Shown: positions 24,453 through 33,471, numbered from the stretch's first letter. The stretch is DNA of 64,000 nt from Flexivirga endophytica (GCF_014640635.1 NZ_BMHI01000003.1:434001-498000), one strand, 5' to 3'. Made by a program: numbers and translations. Notes: generated by a model not told the origin, from the letters alone.

Positions 24453-26768
24453 TCAGGCCTTCGCGAGCGCCTCGTCGTCCTCGACCGGCGCGGCCGCGAG
24501 CTGCTTGGCCAGCCCCTCACCCTCGACGTCGACACGGGGCAGGATCTTGTCCAGCCACTTCGGTAGCCACCAGGCCTTGTCACCCAGCAGGTACATGACG
24601 GCCGGGATCAGCATCATCCGCACCACGAAGGCGTCGAAGAAGACCGCCGCCGCGAGCGCGAAGCCCATCGACTGGATGAGGCTGTTGCTCTGCAACATGA
24701 ACGCGGCGAAGACCGAGATCATGATGGTCGCGGCAGCCGCCACCACGCGGGCACCGTGCCGGAACCCGTCGACGATCGACTCGCGGGCGTCGGCGCCGTG
24801 CACGTAGGCCTCGCGCATTCGGGTGACCAGGAAGACCTGATAGTCCATCGCCAGCCCGAAGACGATCCCGATCAGGATGATCGGCATGAAGCTGACGATC
24901 GGCTGCCCCTCGACGATGCCGAAGAGGCCGTCCTGGAAGACCGCCACCGTCGCACCGAGCGTCGCCAGCACCGAGAGCAGGAAGCCCAGGGTCGCGGTGA
25001 GCGGCACGAGGATCGACCGGAAGACCACCATGAGGAGCAGGAACGCCAGACCGATGACCACCGCGAGGTACTTCGGCAGTGCGTTGGTCAGCTGGGTCGA
25101 CACATCCGTCTGCACGGCGGTCGTGCCGGTGACGCCGACCTCGGTGCCGGTCTTGGCCTCGATGGCCGACTGACCGCTGCGGAGGGTGTCCAGCAGGTCG
25201 AGCGTCGACTGGTCGTCGGCGCCGCTCTTGGGCGTGATCAGGATCTGCGCCCCGGACTTGTCCTTGTTGACGCCGATGATCTGCGCGTTGACGACGTCCT
25301 GCTGGCTGCCGGCCCAGCCCATGACCTGGCCGTAGGCCGCCATCCGCTGCTGCTGACCGTCGATCTTGCTGCCGTCCACGACCGTCAGCAGCGGGGCCTG
25401 TCGCCCGGCGCCGAAGGCCTCGGTCACCATGTCGGCGGCCTTGCGCTGCGTCGTGGAGGACGCCGCGGTCGAGTCGCTCGGGAGTGCCAGGTGCAGGCTC
25501 TTCATCGGCACTGCGAGACCACCGAGCACGACGACGACCAGCGCGACGATGATCGCCGGCTTCTTGCCGAGCAGCTTGGCCCAGCGAACACCGTTGTTGG
25601 TGGTCTTGCCGTCGTCGGCGATCTTGTCGTGCCGCTTGCGCAGCTGGGCGCCGAACGCCTTGGACTTGAGCATGCCGAGCACGGCCGGCAGCAGGGTGAG
25701 GGCGACGCAGACCGCGAAGAACACCGAGCCGGCAGCGGCCAGACCCATCGAGGTCAGGAACGGTATGCCGACGACCGACAGCGCGCACAGTGCGATCAGC
25801 ACCGTCAGGCCCGCGAAAACGACTGCGCTGCCTGCCTTTCCGACCGCTAGGCCGGCGGCGTGCGCCCGATCGTCGGTGTTCTGCAGCTCGTTTCGATAGC
25901 GCGCCAGGATGAACAGCGTGTAGTCGATGCCGACCGCGAGGCCGATCATCGTGGCCAGGATCGGGGTCGTGGTGCCGATCGTGGTGAACCCGGTCGCGAA
26001 CTGGATCGCCAGCTCGCCCATCAGCACGCCGACGCCGGCGGAGATGATCGGCATACCGGCGGCCACGAGCGAGCCGAAGGTGATGAAGAGGACGAGCGCC
26101 GCAACGATGACGCCGAGCAGCTCACTGCTGCCACCGGTTTCGGGCATCGCCTGCATGCCGGATCCGTTGGCCTCGGCCTGCAGCCCGTCGGCGCGGGCGT
26201 GGTCGAGTGCCTTGAGGACGTCGTCCTGGGTGCTCGCCTTGACGTCGGCGACGGTGTCGACCTTGAACTTCCAGTCGATCGTCCCGGTGCGGCCGTCCTT
26301 CGACAGGGGTGAGACTGCCTGCGCGTTCTTCTTCGCAGCGGCCTGCTCCTGCGGGCTCTTGCCGGCCTGCGCCAGGATCTGCTGGCGCTGGGCCTTCGCC
26401 GCGTCGACCGGGTTGACCGGTTGCGCCTTGGGATCGGAGGGCATCTGCGGGACCTTGCTCAGGTCCGAGATGAGGTCGTTGACCGCGTTCTTGTACTTCG
26501 TCTCCTGCAGGGTGTGGCCCTGCGGGGCGGCGACGACGACCGTTGCGGCCGCTTCGTCCTGCACGTCACCGGTGCCGGGGAAGAGCTTCTGCTGCATGGT
26601 CTGCGCCTGCAGCGACGGGATGCCGGGAATGCTGAACTTGTCGACCATCGGCTTGCTGACGCCGATGGCCACCGCACCGAAGCCGACGAGCACGATCGCC
26701 CACGCGGCGATGAACATCGGCCACCGGCGATAGGCCGTGCGGCCGAGTCGATAGAGAAGGGAAGCCAT
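24453..26768 (-). CDS. MMPL/RND-family membrane transporter
   Basis: 771 residues with the typical RND layout: one N-terminal membrane segment, a ~150-residue external loop, five membrane segments, a second external loop and a final five to six segments. Characteristic membrane motifs are 'IGLAVGIDYTLFILARYRNEL' in the first half and 'FGLAMDYQVFLVTRMREA' in the second, each with the conserved Asp-Tyr pair of the proton relay. It is an exporter of lipids or drugs driven by proton motive force. The tetR gene lies 70 bp upstream on the same strand, so the two probably form an operon. Confidence 0.93.
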   Translation of the reverse strand: MASLLYRLGRTAYRRWPMFIAAWAIVLVGFGAVAIGVSKPMVDKFSIPGIPSLQAQTMQQKLFPGTGDVQDEAAATVVVAAPQGHTLQETKYKNAVNDLISDLSKVPQMPSDPKAQPVNPVDAAKAQRQQILAQAGKSPQEQAAAKKNAQAVSPLSKDGRTGTIDWKFKVDTVADVKASTQDDVLKALDHARADGLQAEANGSGMQAMPETGGSSELLGVIVAALVLFITFGSLVAAGMPIISAGVGVLMGELAIQFATGFTTIGTTTPILATMIGLAVGIDYTLFILARYRNELQNTDDRAHAAGLAVGKAGSAVVFAGLTVLIALCALSVVGIPFLTSMGLAAAGSVFFAVCVALTLLPAVLGMLKSKAFGAQLRKRHDKIADDGKTTNNGVRWAKLLGKKPAIIVALVVVVLGGLAVPMKSLHLALPSDSTAASSTTQRKAADMVTEAFGAGRQAPLLTVVDGSKIDGQQQRMAAYGQVMGWAGSQQDVVNAQIIGVNKDKSGAQILITPKSGADDQSTLDLLDTLRSGQSAIEAKTGTEVGVTGTTAVQTDVSTQLTNALPKYLAVVIGLAFLLLMVVFRSILVPLTATLGFLLSVLATLGATVAVFQDGLFGIVEGQPIVSFMPIILIGIVFGLAMDYQVFLVTRMREAYVHGADARESIVDGFRHGARVVAAAATIMISVFAAFMLQSNSLIQSMGFALAAAVFFDAFVVRMMLIPAVMYLLGDKAWWLPKWLDKILPRVDVEGEGLAKQLAAAPVEDDEALAKA

Positions 26769-26838
26769 GAAGATCCTTCGATTCCTGGTTGGTGGAACGC
26801 AGTGGGTGGGAGTAGCAGTTGGTGGGCGGACGCTGTCG

Positions 26839-27411
26839 TCAGCTCAGTAGCCGGCGCACGGTCAACAGGTTGTCGCGGAAGATGTCCGGGACCTCTCGGT
26901 CATCGCCGCCGCAGCTGAACTGGTCGATCGAGATCTTGAACGTCATGCCGAGGACACCGAGGAGCAACTGGTGCTCCACGGCCGGCCGCCCGGAGCGCTG
27001 GGCCAGCAGCTCGAGGATCCCTTCGCCGAAACCCTCGAACTGACGCTGTGCGCCGATGATGAGCTTCGGGTTGGCCTCCAGGCAACGCTGGGTGATGGAC
27101 CAGTCGTCCCGGCCCATCGGTGCGCCGCCACTGGCCCGCAGCACACCCAGCGCGAGCGCCGCCACGTCGTCGACGAACTCCCCCGTAGGGCCGCCGGCGA
27201 GAAACGTGTCGATGTCGTCCTGGGTCAGCTGCGGGCCACCGCCGAGGGTCGCCTCGAGCTTGCCGTCGTAATAGTTGAAGAGCGTGCGCCGTGAGACGCC
27301 CGCACGTTCGGCGAGTTCGTCGAGCGTGAACTCGTCATACCCCTTCTCAGCGGCCAGTTCGCGGGCCGCCCGCGTGATCTCGCGACTCGTGCGCACCCGC
27401 TTGGCAGACAT
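26839..27411 (-). CDS. TetR-family repressor of the MMPL operon
   Basis: 190 residues from ATG 27411 (MSAKRVRTSREITRAARELA). The helix-turn-helix is at residues ~25-50 ('FTLDELAERAGVSRRTLFNYY'), followed by an all-helical ligand-binding domain. A longer start at GTG 27465 exists, but it lacks a ribosome binding site and adds an unconserved extension. The gene is directly upstream of the MMPL exporter and behind a 28-bp pseudo-palindrome at 27476-27503, which suggests autorepression and effector-induced export. Confidence 0.88.
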   Translation of the reverse strand: MSAKRVRTSREITRAARELAAEKGYDEFTLDELAERAGVSRRTLFNYYDGKLEATLGGGPQLTQDDIDTFLAGGPTGEFVDDVAALALGVLRASGGAPMGRDDWSITQRCLEANPKLIIGAQRQFEGFGEGILELLAQRSGRPAVEHQLLLGVLGMTFKISIDQFSCGGDDREVPDIFRDNLLTVRRLLS

Positions 27412-27475
27412 CGGCTCCGCGATGCGCAGTCGCGGAGTCCGGTCGGTCGAGGTGGAGTGGAACACGAGACTTATT

Positions 27476-27503
27476 TTTGCCCTTTAGGTTAGCAAAGTGC
27501 AAA
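27476..27503. promoter_or_regulatory. operator palindrome upstream of tetR-MMPL
   Basis: TTTGCCCTTT and AAAGTGCAAA form inverted arms (9 of 10 bases complementary) around an 8-base centre, 64 bp before the TetR start. The size fits a TetR-family dimer-of-dimers site. Confidence 0.6.
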
Positions 27504-27570
27504 TTCATGGGGTGTGATGTGCGCCTCACCGCGGACGGCATGGCGGGGGCGCGACGAGAGGGGCGAGCAG

Positions 27571-27638
27571 ACGCCCCGAACGGTCGAATACCCGTCGGTA
27601 TGACGAAATACCCACGGGTACTTGACCTTTCGGGGCGA
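27571..27638. repeat. palindromic repeat, left copy flanking the DUF559 gene
   Basis: The arms 27572-27595 and 27614-27637 are complementary at 21 of 24 positions (left arm begins cgccccgaacggtcgaat). The same element recurs at 28692-28757. Confidence 0.8.
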
Positions 27639-27676
27639 TCGGACGCGCGTGCCCCGGCGGACGTCAGCGGCGGACG

Positions 27677-28612
27677 TCAGCGGCCGAAGTGCAACTGCCA
27701 GCGCGGGTCGAGCCGTTTCGGCACCGCGATCCCACGCTCGCGCGACGCAACCACGACCCGGTCGAGGAACGGCGCCGGGCGCTGATGGATGTCCGCGGTG
27801 ACGGCGATGACGAAACGCCATCCGGATGCCTCGAACTTCTCGCGACGCAGCAGATCCCGATCGCGCTGTCGTCGATCGAGGTGGTGGTCGCCGTCGTACT
27901 CGATCGCCAGCAGCGCGTCCGGATGTGCTATGTCGAGGCGATGGACTTGGCGGCCGTGCACGTCATACATCGGGTGCTGCAACACCGGCTCGGGCAGTCC
28001 GGCGAGCACCATGAGCAACCTGGTGCGCGTCTCCTGCGCGGACTCGGCGCCGACCCGGACCAGCGTCGCGGCGCTTCGCGCAGCGACCACACCTCGACCG
28101 TGAGACGCAGCCGTATGGCGCCGGAGCTCCTCCGGCATACCGGGGGCACCGCGGCTGAAGGAGTCGCCGAGGACCACGAGATCGACCAGCCCGAGGACGG
28201 CCCCGAGATCCACGAACGTCTGCGGCTTCGTCGTCACCGGAAGTCCGTCGACCATGACGACGTCCGGCCGCTGTGCGTATCGATGCAGTGTCATGCCGGG
28301 AGTTCGCACCCGTCGATCGCTGGCCGTGCCGACGTGTATGACGCCCTCGGACGGGACGACACCACCGTGGACCGCTGCGGCGGTCTGGCGGGTGAGAAAG
28401 GCATCGTCGGGTGACCTTTGCAACGCCGCCAGCAGGAAGTGGCGTGCTTCGGGCGCCACGGCGCCGTGCAGCCATTGCCCTCGCAACAGACGCGTGTGCT
28501 CGCGCCCCAAGCACGAGTCGCTGATCCCGACAGCGCGCAGCTCGGCCCGGGTGCGGGGGACGTCTGCTCGCAGCACTGGCGGGTCGTGCAGCTCCGTTCG
28601 CGGGTTCGCCAT
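27677..28612 (-). CDS. DUF559 (Vsr-like PD-(D/E)xK fold) domain protein with AbiEi-like N-terminal region
   Basis: 311 residues. The C-terminal ~110 residues carry 'LLAIEYDGDHHLDRRQRDRD' and 'KFEASGWRFVIAV', the core of the DUF559 endonuclease-like domain related to very-short-patch repair enzymes. The N-terminal part ('SDSCLGREHTRLLRGQWLHGAV', 'LTRQTAAAVHG') resembles the winged-helix part of AbiEi-type antitoxins, a combination frequent in actinobacteria and of unknown function. The ATG at 28612 was chosen because the N-terminal 'MANPRTELHD' is a typical opening. The gene is framed by two copies of a palindromic repeat ~1.1 kb apart. Confidence 0.75.
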   Translation of the reverse strand: MANPRTELHDPPVLRADVPRTRAELRAVGISDSCLGREHTRLLRGQWLHGAVAPEARHFLLAALQRSPDDAFLTRQTAAAVHGGVVPSEGVIHVGTASDRRVRTPGMTLHRYAQRPDVVMVDGLPVTTKPQTFVDLGAVLGLVDLVVLGDSFSRGAPGMPEELRRHTAASHGRGVVAARSAATLVRVGAESAQETRTRLLMVLAGLPEPVLQHPMYDVHGRQVHRLDIAHPDALLAIEYDGDHHLDRRQRDRDLLRREKFEASGWRFVIAVTADIHQRPAPFLDRVVVASRERGIAVPKRLDPRWQLHFGR

Positions 28613-28691
28613 ACCCGAGTCTGACCGCTCGCCGGATGCTCGCGGTGGTTGTCCACAGGCGCGCTGCAGCCGGGTGCCAACCAAGGGAAAG

Positions 28692-28757
28692 TGCCCCGAG
28701 CGGTCGAGTACCCGCCGGTATGTCGCCATACTCGCGGGTATTCGACCGTTCGGGGCG
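28692..28757. repeat. palindromic repeat, right copy flanking the DUF559 gene
   Basis: The arms 28693-28715 and 28734-28756 are complementary at 21 of 23 positions. Sequence and length match the copy at 27571-27638. Confidence 0.8.
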
Positions 28758-28903
28758 ATCACAGCGGGCGACATGGAGCGCCGGATCGCCCGCCGATCAG
28801 AAACTCGGCAGTGCGTTCGTTGGACGCGTTGCCTGAGAGCAGGTTGGATGGAGCATGACAGCGGGCACCGGGTAGGGGCCTGAACAACTTGAGGAGGGAA
28901 CTT

Positions 28904-29539
28904 ATGTCGACGCCCACAGGTGGCTCGTGGAACAACGATCAGCAGGGGCCTGGTGCCCCGCAGGGGGGCCAGGGCTACCAGGGACAGAGTCTGGGTCAGG
29001 GTTACGGCCAGCAGCAGGGTCAGCCCGCGTTCGACCAGCAGCAGCCGGACTACGGCCAGCAGCCCCAGCAGCCGGCATACGGCCAGCCGCAGGGACAGCA
29101 GCCGCAGCCGGGCTACGGTCAGCCGGGTGAGCAGCCGCAGCAGGCCGACCAGGGTCAGCACGGCGGTTTCGGCGGACACGCCCAGCACGTCGGTCAGCAG
29201 TTCGGTTCCGACGCCGGCCAGGTCGTCTCCGGTGCGGGTGAAGGTGTCGGTGACCTCTTCTCCGACCTGCAGTTCAAGAAGTCGCTGACCGAGAAGATCG
29301 CCAGCCTGACCTTCCTGGGTGTGATCATCTGGGCGGTCCTGAACTTCATCAGCAAGCTGACCTACAACTTCGGCAGCCAGGACTTCGGCGGCCAGAGTGT
29401 CAAGAACATGAGCACCTTCTCCGGGATCATGCACACGATCTCGGACCTGGTGTGGCTGGTCGTGATCGTCGCGATCGTCCGCCTGGCGCTCGAGCTCGCG
29501 ATCAACGTCGCGCGCATCGCGCAGCGCTCGAAGGACTGA
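28904..29539 (+). CDS. DUF4282 membrane protein with Gln/Gly/Tyr-rich N-terminus
   Basis: 211 residues. Residues 1-~85 are a low-complexity run of Gln, Gly, Pro and Tyr ('GYGQQQGQPAFDQQQPDYGQ'). Residues ~125-205 match DUF4282: a first membrane segment 'ASLTFLGVIIWAVLNFI' and a second 'DLVWLVVIVAIVRLALELAI' ending in a basic 'RIAQRSKD'. ATG 28904 follows GAGGAGGG perfectly. The family function is unknown; the sticky N-terminus suggests interaction or condensation at the membrane. It is monocistronic with its own terminator. Confidence 0.8.
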   Translation: MSTPTGGSWNNDQQGPGAPQGGQGYQGQSLGQGYGQQQGQPAFDQQQPDYGQQPQQPAYGQPQGQQPQPGYGQPGEQPQQADQGQHGGFGGHAQHVGQQFGSDAGQVVSGAGEGVGDLFSDLQFKKSLTEKIASLTFLGVIIWAVLNFISKLTYNFGSQDFGGQSVKNMSTFSGIMHTISDLVWLVVIVAIVRLALELAINVARIAQRSKD

Positions 29540-29565
29540 GCGACTCCGCAATACGGCAAACGGCG

Positions 29566-29602
29566 AACGGCCGGCGTCTCCTTCTCGGAGGCGCCGGCCG
29601 TT
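29566..29602 (+). terminator. terminator after the DUF4282 gene
   Basis: The 16-bp stem aacggccggcgtctcc / ggaggcgccggccgtt has one mismatch and a 5-nt loop, followed by TGTCGTT. It also lies just past the stop of the convergent panE-like gene. Confidence 0.75.
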
Positions 29603-29620
29603 TGTCGTTCCGTGGGACGG

Positions 29621-30547
29621 TCAGTCCGTCGCGCCGCCTGCGACGTATGGCGCAAGGACGGCCGCGAGCGCCCGGCCCGCCGGCGTCGGCACACCGGCGT
29701 CCGCGCCCATGGCCACCACGCCGCCACCCAGCCAGGGCAGCTCGAGCGGGTTGCCGTGCGTCAGGTCGCGGTGCATCGACGAACTCATCTGCTCCGGCAG
29801 GGTGTCGACGAAGGCGAGCTGTTGCTCGACGTAGTCCGCGGGCAACGCGACGCCGCGCGCTTCCGCGACGGCGACCGCCTCGGTCATCACGTCGGCGAGC
29901 AGCTGTCGGGTCGGTACGTGTGCCCGGAGGACACCGATCGGCTGCCGCGCCACGGTCGTCACCGACGACAGGCCGACCAGGAACACGAACTTCCGCCAGA
30001 GCGCCGACTCGATGTCGTCGCTCAACTCGGCCTCGACACCCGCTTCGTCCAGCGCTCGGTGCATCGCGACGGCTGCCGCGCTGGGCTTGCCGCCGTACGA
30101 CCCCAGGACGATGCGCGCCAGTGACCCGTTGTGTCGGATGACGCCCGGCGACTCGATGGCGGCCGAGATGTAGCAGACGCCACCGAGGATCTCGGCGTCC
30201 GGCAGGTGCGCCCGCAGCACCTCGTCCTTCTGCACACCGTTCTGCAGCGACAGGATCGGCGGCGTGCTGCCGGGCGCCTCGGCGATCCGGCGGGCGATGT
30301 TCTCGGTCTCGCCGAGCTTGACCGCGATCAGCACGAGGTCGGCGCCCTGGATCGCGTGTATGTCGTCCGTGGCATCGACCGTGTCGAGGGTGACCGGGCG
30401 CTCGTCGCTGGCGACTGTCAGGCCATGCGTGCGCAGAGCCTCGAGTTGCCTTCCCCTCGCGACGAAGAGCACGTCGTTGCCCGCTGCTGCCAGTTGTCCG
30501 CCGAAGTATCCGCCGACACCGCCGGCTCCGATCACCGCAATCCGCAT
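29621..30547 (-). CDS. 2-dehydropantoate 2-reductase (ApbA/PanE family)
   Basis: 308 residues. The N-terminal NAD(P)-binding 'MRIAVIGAGGVGGYFGG' (GxGxxG), 'LIAVKLGET' and 'LQNGVQKDE' are followed by a C-terminal all-helical domain containing 'ALWRKFVFLVGLS' with the conserved Lys, and 'SSMHRDLTHGNPLEL'. Classic PanE reduces ketopantoate to pantoate with NADPH; many genomes have several paralogues with other 2-keto acid substrates, so the exact substrate is open. It is divergent from galT with a ~115-bp promoter region. Confidence 0.85.
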   Translation of the reverse strand: MRIAVIGAGGVGGYFGGQLAAAGNDVLFVARGRQLEALRTHGLTVASDERPVTLDTVDATDDIHAIQGADLVLIAVKLGETENIARRIAEAPGSTPPILSLQNGVQKDEVLRAHLPDAEILGGVCYISAAIESPGVIRHNGSLARIVLGSYGGKPSAAAVAMHRALDEAGVEAELSDDIESALWRKFVFLVGLSSVTTVARQPIGVLRAHVPTRQLLADVMTEAVAVAEARGVALPADYVEQQLAFVDTLPEQMSSSMHRDLTHGNPLELPWLGGGVVAMGADAGVPTPAGRALAAVLAPYVAGGATD

Positions 30548-30610
30548 GAGAAGGACAACCGTCTGCGCGGTGCCGCCATTCCGTGCGACGCGTGAGATCG
30601 TGTACAACAG

Positions 30611-30645
30611 ACTTGAACATTTTCAAACGTTCGAACAATTCGATT
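30611..30645. promoter_or_regulatory. repeated TTCGAA-like boxes upstream of galT
   Basis: Between the divergent panE-like and galT genes lies an AT-rich stretch with closely spaced boxes: CTTGAACAT, TTTCAAACG, TTCGAACAA and TTCGA. Alternating short repeats of this kind are typical of DeoR- or LacI-type sugar regulators, so galactose-responsive control is inferred. The -10 region of galT may be within the same stretch. Confidence 0.4.
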
Positions 30646-30661
30646 CTGCGAGAGGGCCGCG

Positions 30662-31735
30662 ATGGAGCGCACGACGGGACAGCTGGCCGACGGCCGTCAG
30701 ATCCTTTGGTATGACGCGGACGGCACCCACCGCACCGCGGTGCCCGACCGGCGCGACCTGCCCACGACAGTCACCGGCTCGCAGCTGCGCCGTGACCCGC
30801 TGACCGGCGAGTGGATCGCCGTCGCGTCGCATCGGCAGAGCCGGACCTACCTGCCTCCGGCCGACCAATGCCCGCTGTGCCCGTCCCGCGATCACCTCTC
30901 GGAGGTGCCGTCCTCCGAGTATCAGGTCGTTGCCTTCGAGAACCGTTTTCCATCATACGAATTGAGCGCCGAGGTTCCGGAGACCAGGACCGAGGGCTTG
31001 GAGCAGATCCGCGCCGGCCGCGGCCGGTGCGAGGTCGTGTGCTTCACCAGCGACCACAACTCGTCCTTCGCCGAACTGACCCCGCAGCAGGCGCGGCTGG
31101 TTGTCGACACCTGGGCGGACCGGACCACCGATCTGAACGCGATGGACGGGGTCGAGCACGTCTTCCCCTTCGAGAACCGCGGCAAGGAGATCGGCGTCAC
31201 CCTGCAGCACCCCCACGGGCAGATCTACGCCTATCCCTTCGTCCCGCCGCGCGCGCAGACCGAGCTGGAGCACGCTCAAGCCCATCTCAACGAGCACGGC
31301 AGCAGTCTCTTCGGCGACATCATCGACAGCGAATCCGCAGCAGCCACAAGGGTTGTCACCGAGAACGACGAGTGGATCGCCTTCGTGCCGTTCGCCGCGC
31401 GCTGGCCGATCGAGGTGCACTTCTATCCCAAGCGGCAGGTGCCGGACATCCCCGCGCTGGACGACGCCGCCCGTGACGGTTTCGTCGAGGTCTACCTCGA
31501 CGTGCTGCAGCGCTTCGACCGGTTGTATGACGAACCGACGCCGTACATCGCAGCCTGGCAGCAGGCGCCGGTGTCGTCATACCGGGACGTCGCGTGGCTG
31601 CACCTGGAGCTCTACTCGATCCGCCGCGGTGAGGGGAAGGTCAAGTTCCTCGCCGGGTCCGAGTCGGGTCAGGGCGCCTTCGTCAACGACGGTCTGCCGG
31701 AAGGTATGGCGCAGCGCCTGCGTGAGGTGAACTGA
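30662..31735 (+). CDS. galT: galactose-1-phosphate uridylyltransferase
   Basis: 357 residues. Zinc-type motifs appear at 'CPLCPS' near residue 62, and the active-site 'HPHGQIYAYPF' supplies the catalytic His of the H-P-H triad, with 'FENRGKEIGVTLQ' before it. The enzyme swaps UMP between UDP-glucose and galactose-1-phosphate. ATG 30662 follows GAGAGGG. The stop overlaps the galK start by one base, so galT-galK is an operon. Confidence 0.95.
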   Translation: MERTTGQLADGRQILWYDADGTHRTAVPDRRDLPTTVTGSQLRRDPLTGEWIAVASHRQSRTYLPPADQCPLCPSRDHLSEVPSSEYQVVAFENRFPSYELSAEVPETRTEGLEQIRAGRGRCEVVCFTSDHNSSFAELTPQQARLVVDTWADRTTDLNAMDGVEHVFPFENRGKEIGVTLQHPHGQIYAYPFVPPRAQTELEHAQAHLNEHGSSLFGDIIDSESAAATRVVTENDEWIAFVPFAARWPIEVHFYPKRQVPDIPALDDAARDGFVEVYLDVLQRFDRLYDEPTPYIAAWQQAPVSSYRDVAWLHLELYSIRRGEGKVKFLAGSESGQGAFVNDGLPEGMAQRLREVN

Positions 31736-32937
31736 TGAATCAACCGCATGACGAGACACGGGTGGTCTCCACGCCCGACCCGATCGATTTCGACGCACTG
31801 GCCGCCCGCTTCCGCTCGCTGTATGACGCCGAGCCCGACGGGCTCTGGGCAGCGCCCGGACGGGTCAACATCATCGGCGAACACACCGACTACAACGGCG
31901 GATTCGTGCTGCCGATCGCGTTGGCCCAGCACACGGTCGCGGCAGTCCGCCGGCGCGACGACTCCGTGCTCCGGGTCGCGTCGACCTCGATGGACGACGG
32001 CGCCGTCGTCACGCTGAATCTCACCGACATCGTCGAAGGTGGCAACTACGGCTGGGCGGCATACGTCGTCGGCGTGGGGTGGGCGGCTGCGCAACGCGGC
32101 TTGCCGGTGACCGGTTTGGACATCGCGCTGGACTCGAATGTGCCTGTGGGTGCTGGCCTTTCGTCCTCCGCGGCGTTGTCGTGCGTGACCGCACGGGCGT
32201 GGTCCGATCTGCTCGACTGGCGGCTAGACGACGAGACGGTGGCCGACCTGGGCCGTGACGCCGAGAACAAGATCGCGGGTGCCCCGACCGGTCTGATGGA
32301 TCAGCTCGCGTCGGTGTGCGGCCAGGAGGCGCACGCGATGCAGATCGACACCCGTGCGGTGACGATCGAGCAGCTCCCCTTCGACCTGACCGGCGCCGGG
32401 CTCGCGTTGCTGGTCATCGACTCGCGTACCGAGCACTCGCACGCCGACGGCGAATACGCCGAACGTCGCCACTCCTCCCAGGAGGCGGCGCTGCGGCTCG
32501 GCGTGCGCGAGTTGCGGGATGTTCCGCTGGAGAGCCTCGCCACCACGCTGGACAAGCTGCCGCCGCTGTTGCGCCGCCGCGCCCGGCACGTGGTGACCGA
32601 TTCGGCGCGCGTCGAGCAGACCGCGCGGCTGTTGCTCTCCGGGGACGATCTGCGCCGAATCGGCCCACTGCTCAACGACTCTCACGCGTCGATGCGGGAC
32701 GACTACGAGATCACCGTGCCGAGCATCGACACTCTCCAGGAGGCCGCGGTCGCCGCGGGAGCGCACGGAGCGCGCATGACCGGGGGCGGTTTCGGCGGTT
32801 GTGTGATCGCCCTGGTCGATCAGGGCGACGCGGCTGCGGTCGCGGACGCGTGCGTTCGGGCGGCGGAGCAGGCAGGCCACCCGACCCCGGCGATCTTCCA
32901 GGCTGTCGCGAGTGGCGGTGCCGACCGCATCCGGTGA
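31735..32937 (+). CDS. galK: galactokinase
   Basis: 400 residues, GHMP kinase family. 'APGRVNIIGEHTDYNGG' is the galactose-binding signature near residues 40-56, 'PVGAGLSSSAALSC' is the ATP-binding motif, and 'MTGGGFGGCVIAL' is the C-terminal GHMP motif. It phosphorylates galactose with ATP, the first Leloir step, and feeds GalT. Translationally coupled to galT. Confidence 0.96.
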   Translation: MNQPHDETRVVSTPDPIDFDALAARFRSLYDAEPDGLWAAPGRVNIIGEHTDYNGGFVLPIALAQHTVAAVRRRDDSVLRVASTSMDDGAVVTLNLTDIVEGGNYGWAAYVVGVGWAAAQRGLPVTGLDIALDSNVPVGAGLSSSAALSCVTARAWSDLLDWRLDDETVADLGRDAENKIAGAPTGLMDQLASVCGQEAHAMQIDTRAVTIEQLPFDLTGAGLALLVIDSRTEHSHADGEYAERRHSSQEAALRLGVRELRDVPLESLATTLDKLPPLLRRRARHVVTDSARVEQTARLLLSGDDLRRIGPLLNDSHASMRDDYEITVPSIDTLQEAAVAAGAHGARMTGGGFGGCVIALVDQGDAAAVADACVRAAEQAGHPTPAIFQAVASGGADRIR

Positions 32938-32952
32938 CGTAAGGTCGGCCGG

Positions 32953-33438
32953 GTGAGCTATTCAGTCTGCTTCGTCTGCTCGGGGAACATCTGCCGGTCG
33001 CCGATGGGCGAGGTGATCCTGCGGGCGATGCTCGACGAAGCCGGACTGGGCGACCAGGTCGTGGTCGACTCGGCCGGCATCGGCGACTGGCACGTCGGTC
33101 AGGGTGCGGATCCACGCACGCTGGCCGCGCTCAGCAGGGCCGGTTACGACGGCAACGCGCACCGGGCCCGGCAGCTCGAGGCGTCATACCTCGCCGATCG
33201 GGACCTGATCCTGGCGGCCGACCGCGGCCACCTGCACGACCTGCTGGAGCTGGGCGAGGGCACCGAGGTGACTGCGGAGACCCGGCTGGTGCGTGAGTTC
33301 GACTCCGACGCGATGGCGGCCGGCAAGCTCGAGCTGGACGACCCTTACTTCGGCAACGCCACCGACTTCGACCGCTGCCGTGACGAGGTCGAGGCAGCCT
33401 GCCGCGGTCTCGTCGCCGAGCTGAGGGATGAGCTCTGA
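32953..33438 (+). CDS. low-molecular-weight protein-tyrosine phosphatase
   Basis: 161 residues. The P-loop CX5R(S/T) is 'VCSGNICRS' (Cys9, Arg15) at the very N-terminus and the general acid Asp lies in 'LDDPYFG' near residue 130, both as in the LMW-PTP family. It dephosphorylates protein or low-molecular-weight phosphotyrosine in the cytoplasm. It starts at GTG 32953, 15 bp after galK, and may be co-transcribed with the gal operon. A palindromic repeat follows the gene. Confidence 0.92.
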   Translation: MSYSVCFVCSGNICRSPMGEVILRAMLDEAGLGDQVVVDSAGIGDWHVGQGADPRTLAALSRAGYDGNAHRARQLEASYLADRDLILAADRGHLHDLLELGEGTEVTAETRLVREFDSDAMAAGKLELDDPYFGNATDFDRCRDEVEAACRGLVAELRDEL

Positions 33439-33471
33439 ACGTGACCCGGCGAAATATCGCTGGAGAGAGCC

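Noticed and set aside
27412-27465. longer TetR start at GTG 27465
   Set aside because: There is no ribosome binding site, and the added residues do not resemble family members; ATG 27411 gives a standard N-terminus.
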